A stretch of 23,366 bases of DNA from DATGFK01 sp040007395 (GTDB lineage Bacteria > Chloroflexota > Anaerolineae > Aggregatilineales > UBA2796), in assembly GCA_040007395.1 (NCBI GenBank), contig JBDTVG010000108.1:1-23366 (forward strand), given 5' to 3'. Positions 1-7,495 of the stretch are shown in pieces. Each line of letters opens with the position of its first letter. Position 1 is the stretch's first letter. The translations under genes were made by a program, and so were the position numbers. Under the pieces are notes generated by a model. It was not told the DNA's origin and searched no databases. It worked only from the letters and a program-made list of their open reading frames with translations.

Positions 1-53
1 TTTGGCGCTCTGCCTAACTTTCATCCTTGTGGTTGGTAGGTGTCGGGTGACTA

Positions 54-329
54 GTGAAAGTATGGTTTTTTATGCCATACCGTCAGTTTGTACGTGGAGA
101 ACCCGTACAGGCTGAACTACGGCAACCCCTATCCTGTTGGCTGGCGCTTTCAGGACTACTTGCTGAAGTCACAGCGTCTAGGCTGATTATTTTACGCGGG
201 ACACCCGTTACGCCTGCAACCCACGATAATCACCTTGGTAAAGAGCCTGACAATCTATTTCCTTTGTCCATAGACCCGCGAGGGGAGGGACTGGCGTTGA
301 AACAGATAAGACAAGGATACCCTCTATAG
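54..329 (+). CDS. Unrecognised 91-codon ORF
   Basis: An open frame of 91 codons starts with GTG at 54. I do not recognise the product. There is no clear Shine-Dalgarno before the GTG, no signal peptide, no convincing transmembrane segment and no motif I can name. The middle (about residues 27-48) is mildly hydrophobic and the rest is mixed and arginine-rich. The next frame downstream (354) does have a good ribosome binding site, so this ORF could be a leftover of a decayed gene instead of a living one. It lies at the window edge, so a larger gene entering from the left cannot be excluded, although a new start at 54 does not require one. Low confidence that it is expressed. Confidence 0.25.
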   Translation: MKVWFFMPYRQFVRGEPVQAELRQPLSCWLALSGLLAEVTASRLIILRGTPVTPATHDNHLGKEPDNLFPLSIDPRGEGLALKQIRQGYPL

Positions 330-353
330 CGACAAGTCAATTGGAGGAGTACT

Positions 354-458
354 GTGCCAAAATACCATAAAAGAGTAGAAATGACCATCAAACAAAGTTG
401 CGTCAGTTATACTCTGCAACGAGACTGTTGGAGCGTCTTGTATGAGAAAGTCGGATAG
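354..458 (+). CDS. Possible 34-residue peptide with good RBS
   Basis: A GTG at 354 follows a strong GGAGGAG at 343-349 at about 4-bp spacing and opens a 34-codon frame ending with TAG at 456-458. The peptide is basic at its start and contains two cysteines. I do not recognise it. The stop lies 17 bases before the ATG of the GyrI-like gene at 476, so this could be a leader peptide or the first cistron of a two-gene unit. Alternatively, the purine-rich site is accidental and this is merely the upstream region of the GyrI-like gene. The frame is too short to judge by composition. Confidence 0.3.
   Translation: MPKYHKRVEMTIKQSCVSYTLQRDCWSVLYEKVG
408..413 (+). promoter_or_regulatory. Candidate -10 box (TATACT) before the GyrI-like gene
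   Basis: TATACT matches the sigma-70 -10 consensus at five of six positions and lies about 63 bases before the ATG at 476. I see no good -35 at 16-18 bp spacing, so this is a weak call based on one hexamer. It falls inside the 34-codon ORF at 354. Confidence 0.25.
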
Positions 459-475
459 CAATGCAGGAGGGAAAA

Positions 476-919
476 ATGAGCTATCAAGTAACCGTGACAA
501 ACGTCGTGGCTCGCCCGACAGCAGTGGTGCCTGCGACGACCACTTGGCAGGAGTACCCAGCCCTGTGGCGGGAACTGCTGGATGAAGTGTGGGCCTGCCT
601 GCACGCGGGCGGGATCAACCGCGGCTGCCGCAATATTATGCTGTACTGGGACGATGTGCCGCATGTCGAGGTAGGTGTGGAGTTGCTCGTCCCTTGCCCG
701 CTTACCGGACGGATGATAGCGTCCGCCCTGCCGGCAGGGCAGGTGGCGATGACCGTTCATCGCGGACCGTACTCCGGCTTAGAGGCGGCACATCGCGCTG
801 TGCTCGACTGGTGTGCCGCACAGGGCAATCGGAACACCGGCACCCGGTGGGAGGTCTATGGCCCACACAACAATGATCCTGCCCAAGTGTGGACCGAGGT
901 CTACTACCTGCTGCAATGA
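476..919 (+). CDS. GyrI-like / AraC effector-binding domain protein
   Basis: This 147-residue protein is a stand-alone GyrI-like (AraC_E_bind, SOUL-fold) small-molecule-binding domain. What shows this: an N-terminal strand followed by an Arg-Pro-Thr turn, a Trp-rich helix with the pattern WxEyPaLWrELLDEVW, the strand pair containing VEVGVEL, the segment SALPAGQVAMTVHRGPYSGL near residues 85-105 that is the hallmark of these domains, and the closing Trp-Glu-Val-Tyr-Gly-Pro segment followed by a final Glu-Val-Tyr strand. There is no DNA-binding domain, so it resembles solitary GyrI-like proteins that bind hydrophobic ligands or sequester toxins, not a BmrR-type regulator. The ATG at 476 is preferred over 461 because AGGAGGG (465-471) sits 4 bases before it and would lie inside the longer reading. 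It converges on the TPR protein gene. Confidence 0.85.
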   Translation: MSYQVTVTNVVARPTAVVPATTTWQEYPALWRELLDEVWACLHAGGINRGCRNIMLYWDDVPHVEVGVELLVPCPLTGRMIASALPAGQVAMTVHRGPYSGLEAAHRAVLDWCAAQGNRNTGTRWEVYGPHNNDPAQVWTEVYYLLQ

Positions 920-967
920 CTGTAAGCTGGCAGTGTGATTCAATATCCACTGGAAATGCGGTGAGTA

Positions 968-1471
968 TTAAGAACTGCCTTCGCCATACAAATGGCGCAC
1001 CTGAGGCCAAACGATGTTCACGGCTTGTTGTACGCTGGGATTGTTAGGCGCAATCGCCCGTGCCTGCTGAACGTAACTCCACGCTTCAAGCGGACTCGTG
1101 GCGAGATTGGCGAGATTGAGCCACGCTTCGACATGTTGTGGATTGGTCTGGGTAACTTCCACAAACCACGAACGCGCTTCATCCCGCCGTCCGCCGAGGA
1201 TGGCGGCAATCCCTTTATTGTAGGCGGCGGTCACCACTATTTTGGCGGATTTATTGCCTGTGCCGATCGGTCGGTGCAGGCTTAACCACAGGGGGATCAG
1301 CAAGATCAGATTACCGAATGCCCCGACAAGCAGTCCGACGAAGAAACCGCTGATCGGGTGGTGAGCTTTAGCCCAGTAGACCAGCGGGGTAACGATTACG
1401 CCGATCAACGCGCCAGAGGCAGCAAAGATCATATAAAGTTGAACACGATCTAAACGATCTATTAGCCCCAT
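968..1471 (-). CDS. Small two-TM membrane protein with TPR-like tail
   Basis: The product is about 167 residues. Two hydrophobic helices come first (the segments with MIFAASGALIGVIVTPLVYW and FFVGLLVGAFGNLILLIPLWL), followed by a soluble C-terminal half that reads as a degenerate tetratricopeptide pair: helices around AYNKGIAAILGGRRDEARSWF, an AspAsn-type turn at TNPQHVEAWLNLANL, and a second hairpin ending in ARAIAPNNPSVQQAV. TPR domains mediate protein contacts, so the protein probably presents a small docking surface at the membrane. Its gene follows the LCP gene on the same strand by about 100 bases, so it may be the last cistron of that unit. The start is uncertain: I use ATG at 1471, while TTG at 1507 would add 12 residues, and neither has a clear ribosome binding site. 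Confidence 0.7.
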   Translation of the reverse strand: MGLIDRLDRVQLYMIFAASGALIGVIVTPLVYWAKAHHPISGFFVGLLVGAFGNLILLIPLWLSLHRPIGTGNKSAKIVVTAAYNKGIAAILGGRRDEARSWFVEVTQTNPQHVEAWLNLANLATSPLEAWSYVQQARAIAPNNPSVQQAVNIVWPQVRHLYGEGSS

Positions 1472-1569
1472 AACCCAATGCCCATAGAAATATTGGTAAG
1501 AGGGCAATTTTCTTGTTAGTCACAATGAAAATCACCCTACCTGACTCTACCAAATTTATCTATTTAGCG

Positions 1570-3540
1570 CTATTTGGCGAAACCCGGTGCAGTACAGGAA
1601 TTGTAGTCATTGCCTAGCACAATCCGAAAATCAGTGGTGCGGTTCGGGTCAGGTTGGTTAACTACCTGACCCGGCTTCACATTGGTAGATTTGAGCAGCG
1701 TTGCCAGTGCGCCCGGTTTGGCATTACCCGTCAAATCGTAGATAACGGTTTTGTCTACCTTATCGCCAGTGCCCTTATCTTGTACGTCAAAACCAACCCA
1801 TGTCAGGTGATCCGCCGCTACTTTGTCCCAATCCTGATTAACGGAACCGTTGACTACCTCGACAGTTGCCGCCTGTGCGCCCAACCGATTGCCTGTCGGC
1901 GGTGTGTAGAAATTGTTGATAGTCTGGAAGAATCCTTTTGGATCAGGCAATTGCACATCTTCGCCGGCGGGCGTTTTCCAGTGCTGCAACTCGTAACCCT
2001 TATTCATGTAGTAGCTGGTGATGTCACTTGGTTTGAGGTTCAGCGCTATCGGAACCAGCCCTATCGCGTCTTGCAATGGTAGATTGGTATCGACAATGCT
2101 GGTCAGTTGGCTCCACAGTTCGGGTGCTTTCGCCAGCAAGCCCTCATCGCGGGCGGTACGCCAGATTGCCCTTAGAATCTGCTGTTGGCGACGGTTGCGA
2201 TCAAAGTCACTGGTCGAATGGCGCATCCGTGCATACCATAGAGCTAGCGATCCGTCCATCTTGTAAGCGCCAACTTTGAGCGTGAAGGGTTCGTAAACAG
2301 GGGTTTGCTTGTCATCGACTTTGCCCTGAAAGCGCAAATCTGAGATTGGGCAATCGACGGCGACATCAATCCCATTATAGGTATTGATGATCTGTTTGAA
2401 GCCATCAAAGCTGATCCGGGCGTAATAGTGAACCGGAATACCGAGGTTATACAGAATCGTTTGCTGCAACAGCCCAAAACCGCCGCCGGGAGACCACTTG
2501 ACGGCCTGCCCCCACTGGAAAGCTGTGTTGATGCGCTGCATCCCCAAACTTGGGATATACACAAACAGGTCACGTGGGACACTCAACATCGAGACTGAAT
2601 TGGCAGTTCGGTTGATCGACACGATCACCATGCTATCGGTGCGGAACGATGGATCGCTCGGATCAACATCTGCGTCGCTGCCGATGAGCAGAATATTGAT
2701 GATGTCGTTGTTGTTGGCCTTAACCCTCGGCGCGTTGGTCGGGATGGCAGTGACTTGCGGTTTCTCGTCACGTTTACCGGGCAGTACTACAACGGGCAGT
2801 TTACTGGTCGCGGCAAGGGTCGGTCCCGCTGCTGGGTTAGCCGCCGCAGGTTGTGTAGCCGCTTGAGTCGCTACCGCAGGCAGAGTCGCGGTGGGCGGGA
2901 TCGCCGTTGGGGGCAGAGTAGCAGTCGCCGGAACCGTCGTTGCGGTGGCAGGTATATTTGTAGGCGTTGCCGTTGGCGGCTGAGTCGGGACAACCACCGC
3001 CCGCTTCGTGTTAGTCGGTGGCAGAGTCGCCGCTAGCGCCACACGAGTCAGAGTTGGCGGAGTCGTGGCAGTGAGAGACGCGGTATAAGTTGGCGTAATC
3101 GTTGCCGATGGCTCAATCGCGCTGGCTGCCTCGGTTGCCGGATCGCTGAGTACGGGTGTTGAGAGAGTCGTCCCCAGATTGGTCGAAGCTTCAATCGGTG
3201 TAATGACCGTTGGATTATCGTCCGAAGTATCAGCGCTGCCGCCAGTGGAATCAAAGGAGTCAGGTGAGTCCGTGGGGCTAGCCGTTGGCGACGGCATCTC
3301 GGTCATCCTGATGCTGATCTGGATATTATCCTGACCAATCGCTGTGGCAGCACCTGCAAAACTAGCGCTGTGTTGTTCATAGATGCCGCGTGCGTTGCTG
3401 CGTTGCACAATATCGTTCATGCCAGCTTTGGCAAGCTGCCACAACATGACGATGATCACAGCACCGATAATGACAGGGATGGTACGCAGTACGAAAAGGC
3501 CAATTCGTTTAATCAAGTTATGATGATCCCAAATTTCCAA
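1570..3540 (-). CDS. LCP (LytR-CpsA-Psr) family cell-wall attachment protein
   Basis: The 656-residue protein is built as a short cytoplasmic N-terminus, one membrane helix (residues about 12-36), a long Thr/Pro/Ala-rich extracellular linker (about 80-270, many PTATPT-like units), an LCP domain from about residue 278, and a C-terminal LytR_C-like domain (about 560-656). LCP hallmarks are visible: the opening strand NILLIGSDA, the segment FRTDSMVIVSIN with the metal-binding Asp, SVPRDLFV with the conserved Arg, the RINTAF segment, the YNGIDV segment, and the ARMRHSTSDFDRNRRQQQ stretch with conserved arginines. LCP enzymes transfer undecaprenyl-linked glycopolymers to the cell wall on the outer face of the membrane. 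The linker probably spans the wall layer. The only in-frame start before stops is TTG at 3540, without a clear ribosome binding site. It follows a polytopic membrane protein gene on the same strand. Confidence 0.9.
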   Translation of the reverse strand: MEIWDHHNLIKRIGLFVLRTIPVIIGAVIIVMLWQLAKAGMNDIVQRSNARGIYEQHSASFAGAATAIGQDNIQISIRMTEMPSPTASPTDSPDSFDSTGGSADTSDDNPTVITPIEASTNLGTTLSTPVLSDPATEAASAIEPSATITPTYTASLTATTPPTLTRVALAATLPPTNTKRAVVVPTQPPTATPTNIPATATTVPATATLPPTAIPPTATLPAVATQAATQPAAANPAAGPTLAATSKLPVVVLPGKRDEKPQVTAIPTNAPRVKANNNDIINILLIGSDADVDPSDPSFRTDSMVIVSINRTANSVSMLSVPRDLFVYIPSLGMQRINTAFQWGQAVKWSPGGGFGLLQQTILYNLGIPVHYYARISFDGFKQIINTYNGIDVAVDCPISDLRFQGKVDDKQTPVYEPFTLKVGAYKMDGSLALWYARMRHSTSDFDRNRRQQQILRAIWRTARDEGLLAKAPELWSQLTSIVDTNLPLQDAIGLVPIALNLKPSDITSYYMNKGYELQHWKTPAGEDVQLPDPKGFFQTINNFYTPPTGNRLGAQAATVEVVNGSVNQDWDKVAADHLTWVGFDVQDKGTGDKVDKTVIYDLTGNAKPGALATLLKSTNVKPGQVVNQPDPNRTTDFRIVLGNDYNSCTAPGFAK

Positions 3541-3602
3541 AACAACTTATCAATCATAGCGAACGATCCGCAAAGACGCGAGAAGGCTAAGCCTACGCTT
3601 AC

Positions 3603-5915
3603 TCAACGAACTGTGATGCCAGAGACCAGCAGTGCATCAAGAGTCGATACGCTCAACACAGGGGAAGCGCTCACGATTTTAGGTGCAATCCGCTTGCTTG
3701 TCGGAGTCGTCCAGCCGATCTCAATCTGGTAGTCACCGGGTGGCGTGTTCGTTGGAAGGCGAAAATCGTAGGTGTCCTGATAGAGCTTGCCGGGAAGCCA
3801 CAGCGTTGTAGGCAGTGTACCGGGGTTCTGCTTATCCTGCTGACCCCACAGCGGATTGTTCGTCGCGGGGTTGAAGGCGCTGCCGAGCAAATGTACAAAG
3901 CTGTATGAAGGCGACTGTGCCGCCTCATCAAGCTGCCAGTAGAGCGTCATGCGGAACGGATCGCCGGGATGCAGCACCGTCCCAGAGACGCTGTAGCCGC
4001 ACAATGCAATATCGCCAAACTGAACGGCGCTCTGGACACTTGCCGACTGAACCGCTGCACAAGTTGACGCATGGCGAAACAGCGTCGTATCAGGATCGAT
4101 CCACGCGGCTTTCAGGATGAGCAGCACTACGATACCTAATGGAACCCACCAGCGTGGCTCTAACTGGACTATTTCGGTCTTTAGCGAAATATCGTTGGGT
4201 CGCCACACGACGATCAATATTACAATAAGTACCAATGCTGCAAGGCTAATGAGGTCTCCGGCGTGTTGGGCGCTCGTTCCCTCATACCGCAGATCGAGCG
4301 TGACCGTACCAGCGGGTAGGCTTATGTGCGTGTAGCCTGTAGTTTGCACTGGGGTAAGCGGCTGCGGTTGACCGTTTACAGTAGCGACCCAGCCGGGAAA
4401 ATATAATAGGTGCAGCACTGCCTCAAACGGCACAGACGACTCCAATTGCAAATGCCATTGTTCACTGTGCCATTCGGACTCCACAACATGCGCCCCGTCC
4501 GGCAAATTCTCGATGGGCGCAGCGGCGACTCGCGCCACTTCTTCATCAGAGAAATAAGCGAGAGCGCGCCACACAGGCAGCAGTTCTTTGGTAGTCGTCA
4601 AAGTTAGGCCGGGAACGCCATTCTTGACCGCCCATATCCGTGCATCTTCTACGGTTGGCGCTGGCGGGAATTGGGCATACTGATGCAACAGTTGCGGATA
4701 GAGTGAAGGAATCTGCATTCCGATAAATAACGCGATCACAATAGCGATCAAGCAACTGCGCCAACGTCGTGCCGGGATTTGTCCCAACAAATAGCCGATG
4801 CCGATCGCGGCGATCAATCCAAACGTGTTCAGCAATCGCACCCGAAATTGCAGAATATTGAGGCCGGGAAACGCTACCCAAAACGGCGTGGCATTATCCA
4901 AGTGTAGCCAGATCATCGCCAGCGCCCACAGACTCGCGCCGCCGACCAACACCGCTTCCGCGATCCGCTTGCGCCACCACAGCACTACCGCGATCCCTAG
5001 TCCTGCAACTACAATCAGCACATGCAATAGCCCAATGCTAGAGCCAGTCGCGTTGTTATCGACTCCCGTGTCAAAGATGGCAGGCCACGCTAGCAAATCG
5101 CTGAGGGCCACTGGATTCAGGGCGGGTTGAACAGTGGGATCTTGCGAAGCGGCGTTAAGCTGCACATATTTGGAATCAGCCAGAAACGACAGCACATGAA
5201 ACGCTGACAGCGATAAACCGAGTACCAATACCAACAGGATTAGCCACAACGCCCGCCAACCATTTTTTAACAGTAGATAGAGGCCAAATATCCCGATAAT
5301 CGGTAGCAGCAAGGCCGCGCTCAAATTGTGCATGAGTACGATAGCCGCCCAGAAAATCGCAGCGAGTGCGACTTTTGCGCCCGATGGTCGTTCGACCAAC
5401 CGGAACAGTGCCCACAGTAGCCAAGGATAGAGCGCAATGGCGATACCTTGCGGCGCACCCCGCTCAAAAAAGTCGCGGAGCAGAAACGGCGAATACGTGA
5501 AACACGCCGCCGCGACCAATGCAAAATCAACGCGCCGAAATAGAGCCAGCCCTAGCGCAAACATGCCCATTGAGGCCGCTAGCAATGCCAATGCAACCAG
5601 CACTCGCCAGCTAAGCGGGTGAGGCAAGCCAATCCAGTGCAAGCCATCCATGAGATAGTAGGCCAGCGGCGAGTAAAAGTTGAACAGTGGCCCGCCCAAC
5701 CCAGCGTTGATTGGCGTTACCCAACGCGGGTAGAGAATTCCTTCGGCGCGTGCCTGTGAAAACACGACTCCGCGCCAGATGTGAAACGCAGCGGCATCAA
5801 AAGCGTGTTCTTCAATCGGGGTGGTGAGGGCAACCTGAACAGCGAAAATAGGGATCAGTAAGGCCAGCAGCCAACCATAGATGGGCGCGATAGAGCGCTT
5901 TGTCACAGAATGCAA
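3603..5915 (-). CDS. Polytopic GT-C-like membrane protein (PTPS-related domain)
   Basis: A 770-residue membrane protein with about 12 hydrophobic helices in the first 430 residues, a periplasmic or extracellular beta-rich part (about 440-545), another membrane helix pair (about 550-600) and a soluble C-terminal beta-domain. The first extracytoplasmic loop has an acidic/His cluster (EEHAFDAAAFHIWRG, residues 35-49) and a GGPLFNFYSP motif, the arrangement of the membrane family called 6-pyruvoyl-tetrahydropterin synthase-related, which resembles GT-C lipid-linked glycosyltransferases. A role in surface glycan assembly fits the neighbouring LCP gene but is inference. The start is TTG at 5915 with GAGGG just upstream; GTG at 5906 is possible. 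The stop lies 62 bases before the LCP start, compatible with cotranscription. Confidence 0.75.
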   Translation of the reverse strand: MHSVTKRSIAPIYGWLLALLIPIFAVQVALTTPIEEHAFDAAAFHIWRGVVFSQARAEGILYPRWVTPINAGLGGPLFNFYSPLAYYLMDGLHWIGLPHPLSWRVLVALALLAASMGMFALGLALFRRVDFALVAAACFTYSPFLLRDFFERGAPQGIAIALYPWLLWALFRLVERPSGAKVALAAIFWAAIVLMHNLSAALLLPIIGIFGLYLLLKNGWRALWLILLVLVLGLSLSAFHVLSFLADSKYVQLNAASQDPTVQPALNPVALSDLLAWPAIFDTGVDNNATGSSIGLLHVLIVVAGLGIAVVLWWRKRIAEAVLVGGASLWALAMIWLHLDNATPFWVAFPGLNILQFRVRLLNTFGLIAAIGIGYLLGQIPARRWRSCLIAIVIALFIGMQIPSLYPQLLHQYAQFPPAPTVEDARIWAVKNGVPGLTLTTTKELLPVWRALAYFSDEEVARVAAAPIENLPDGAHVVESEWHSEQWHLQLESSVPFEAVLHLLYFPGWVATVNGQPQPLTPVQTTGYTHISLPAGTVTLDLRYEGTSAQHAGDLISLAALVLIVILIVVWRPNDISLKTEIVQLEPRWWVPLGIVVLLILKAAWIDPDTTLFRHASTCAAVQSASVQSAVQFGDIALCGYSVSGTVLHPGDPFRMTLYWQLDEAAQSPSYSFVHLLGSAFNPATNNPLWGQQDKQNPGTLPTTLWLPGKLYQDTYDFRLPTNTPPGDYQIEIGWTTPTSKRIAPKIVSASPVLSVSTLDALLVSGITVR

Positions 5916-5930
5916 TATCCCTCACCACAA

Positions 5931-5990
5931 TCCTTACCCATCCTTACCCCGGCCTCTCTATGAAGCGGAGAGGCAGCAGGGGTAAGGATA
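5931..5990. repeat. Dispersed palindromic repeat, copy 1
   Basis: A strong stem-loop lies upstream of the 3603-5915 gene. The outer stem pairs ATCCTTACCCC (5940-5950) with GGGGTAAGGAT (5979-5989), 11 bp. The inner stem pairs GCCTCTC (5952-5958) with GAGAGGC (5968-5974). TCCTTACCC is also present a second time at 5931-5939. The core TCTCTATGAAGCGGAGAGG (5955-5973) recurs with two mismatches at 11032-11050, which identifies this as a member of a dispersed palindromic family and not a private terminator. There is no T-tract on either strand. The rest of 5916-6028 shows nothing else. Confidence 0.7.
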
Positions 5991-6028
5991 ATTCATTCGC
6001 GCTTCAGGATTGTAGCGTGCGGCCTATG

Positions 6029-7495
6029 CTAGCGCACCAGAAAGATTTGAATGATGCACGGGTTAGGGACACGACCCTTTGAATCTAGCGTCGTGAGCCG
6101 GATCGAATAGCGCCCCGGCCCCAACTGAGTCGGATTTGGGTCTAGTCGGCCTAGTAAGCTATCGTTGATTGAGAACGTCGAACTGGCGATCCTCACCCAA
6201 TCGGCGTTGCCTTCGGGCAAGAATTCGAGTTCATAGCCTTTATAGTCAGTACCACGCGCCGAGCCAAAGAAATTGGCGATCCCCGGTACTCGCGACCCTG
6301 AGATCGGACTAGTGATCCGCACATCCGGGTTGGGGCAAAGTCCAGCGTTGCCCGTGTTACTCGTGGTGAGCGTGCCTGTTGGCGTGTTCGTCAGAATCAG
6401 GCTCCCGGGCGGTACATAGATCACCTGACCGACAATGATCGCGGCGGGGTTAGCGATACAGTCTGCCGCTTGCAAGGCGCTCACGCTGAGACCCACCTGT
6501 CGCGCAATGCTAAAGAGCGTGTCGCCCTGCTGCACAACATACGGAACCCAGCCGACTTGTGGGGTACATACACCGGGCGTTGCTGTTGCGATTGACGCAC
6601 TGCCAACGGGCGTATTGGTGGGCAAAATGCCATTGTCCAATGTGCCAATGGTCGGCGGCACAAGCGATGGCGTAGACGTATTGGTACTGGTCGCCGTGCT
6701 GGTTGGCGTATCGCTCGGTGTCGGCGTTTCTGTCTCGGTAGGCAGCGGAGTCACCGTTGGTTCGGGCGTATCGGTATCCGTTGGGGTAGGTGTCTCTGTT
6801 GGCAATGGCGTATCGGTTGGAGTCGGCGGGATAGGCGTATCAGTAGCGGTAGCCGTATTTGTGGCGGTTGGGATTTTAGTAGCAGTCTTGCTGGCTGTCG
6901 GTGTTAGCGTGGCAGGCTTGATCGTCGCTGTTGCTGTAGCGGTTGCCGTTGCAGCTTCGACTGTCGTCTGTAGCGTTTGGGGAGCGCTGGTCGTCGCGAC
7001 CTCTACAATTGCCGTTTCGGTAGCCGCCATTGTGACCGCCTGTGTCACTGTATCAGTGGCGGGAAAACGCGATGTACTCGCCGTATTTGCCCCTTCCGTG
7101 ACAGCAGCAGTGGCTATATCGGCGGAGGCAGTGGTTACGGCAGCGGTTACTACTACTGTTGTCGCTGTCGTTGGACTACCAGCTATTGTCGGTTCAGCAG
7201 TAGCGATTGTAGCAGCGGCTGTCGCTGCCATTGTTGCTGATGGCGGCACGGTTGCCGCTTGCGTCGCAACGGTACTAGCTACCGTAGCAGGGCTAGTTGC
7301 CTTGACGGTTGGGCTAACCCTCGTGGGATTTGTCGTAGCCACACTTGTTGGCAATAGTGCTGCTGCCGTTGTGGCGTTAGCCTGCGGCGTTGAGCGACTA
7401 AGCGTTAACACGACTCCAAAGGTCAGGGCAAGCGCTAGCATCCCAATGACCGCTAGTGCGACAATGACTTCATTACCCACATCACGCCGTTCCAT
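6029..7495 (-). CDS. Membrane-anchored LysM protein with Thr/Pro-rich stalk
   Basis: The 488-residue protein starts with a short basic N-terminus and one membrane helix (about residues 8-32). A very long low-complexity stalk rich in Thr, Ala, Pro and Val follows (about 35-300), changing to repeated PTxTPT/PTETPT units near its end. Then comes a LysM domain (about 315-365) with the YVVQQGDTLFSIARQVGLS opening and the IIVGQVIYVPP ending, and a C-terminal beta-sandwich-like domain. LysM binds N-acetylglucosamine-containing glycan, so the protein probably grips peptidoglycan or a related polymer outside the membrane. I chose ATG at 7495, with AAAGGTG upstream, over 7525. The ATG overlaps the end of the kinase-like gene by 14 bases, which implies translational coupling. 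Confidence 0.85.
   Translation of the reverse strand: MERRDVGNEVIVALAVIGMLALALTFGVVLTLSRSTPQANATTAAALLPTSVATTNPTRVSPTVKATSPATVASTVATQAATVPPSATMAATAAATIATAEPTIAGSPTTATTVVVTAAVTTASADIATAAVTEGANTASTSRFPATDTVTQAVTMAATETAIVEVATTSAPQTLQTTVEAATATATATATIKPATLTPTASKTATKIPTATNTATATDTPIPPTPTDTPLPTETPTPTDTDTPEPTVTPLPTETETPTPSDTPTSTATSTNTSTPSLVPPTIGTLDNGILPTNTPVGSASIATATPGVCTPQVGWVPYVVQQGDTLFSIARQVGLSVSALQAADCIANPAAIIVGQVIYVPPGSLILTNTPTGTLTTSNTGNAGLCPNPDVRITSPISGSRVPGIANFFGSARGTDYKGYELEFLPEGNADWVRIASSTFSINDSLLGRLDPNPTQLGPGRYSIRLTTLDSKGRVPNPCIIQIFLVR

Noticed and set aside
461..475. Earlier ATG for the GyrI-like protein
   Set aside because: The AGGAGGG ribosome binding site would lie within the coding sequence; it is correctly placed for the ATG at 476.
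931..952. CAGTG/CACTG stem between the convergent GyrI-like and TPR genes as a terminator
   Set aside because: Only 5 bp with a 12-base loop and no T-tract on either strand; too weak to call.
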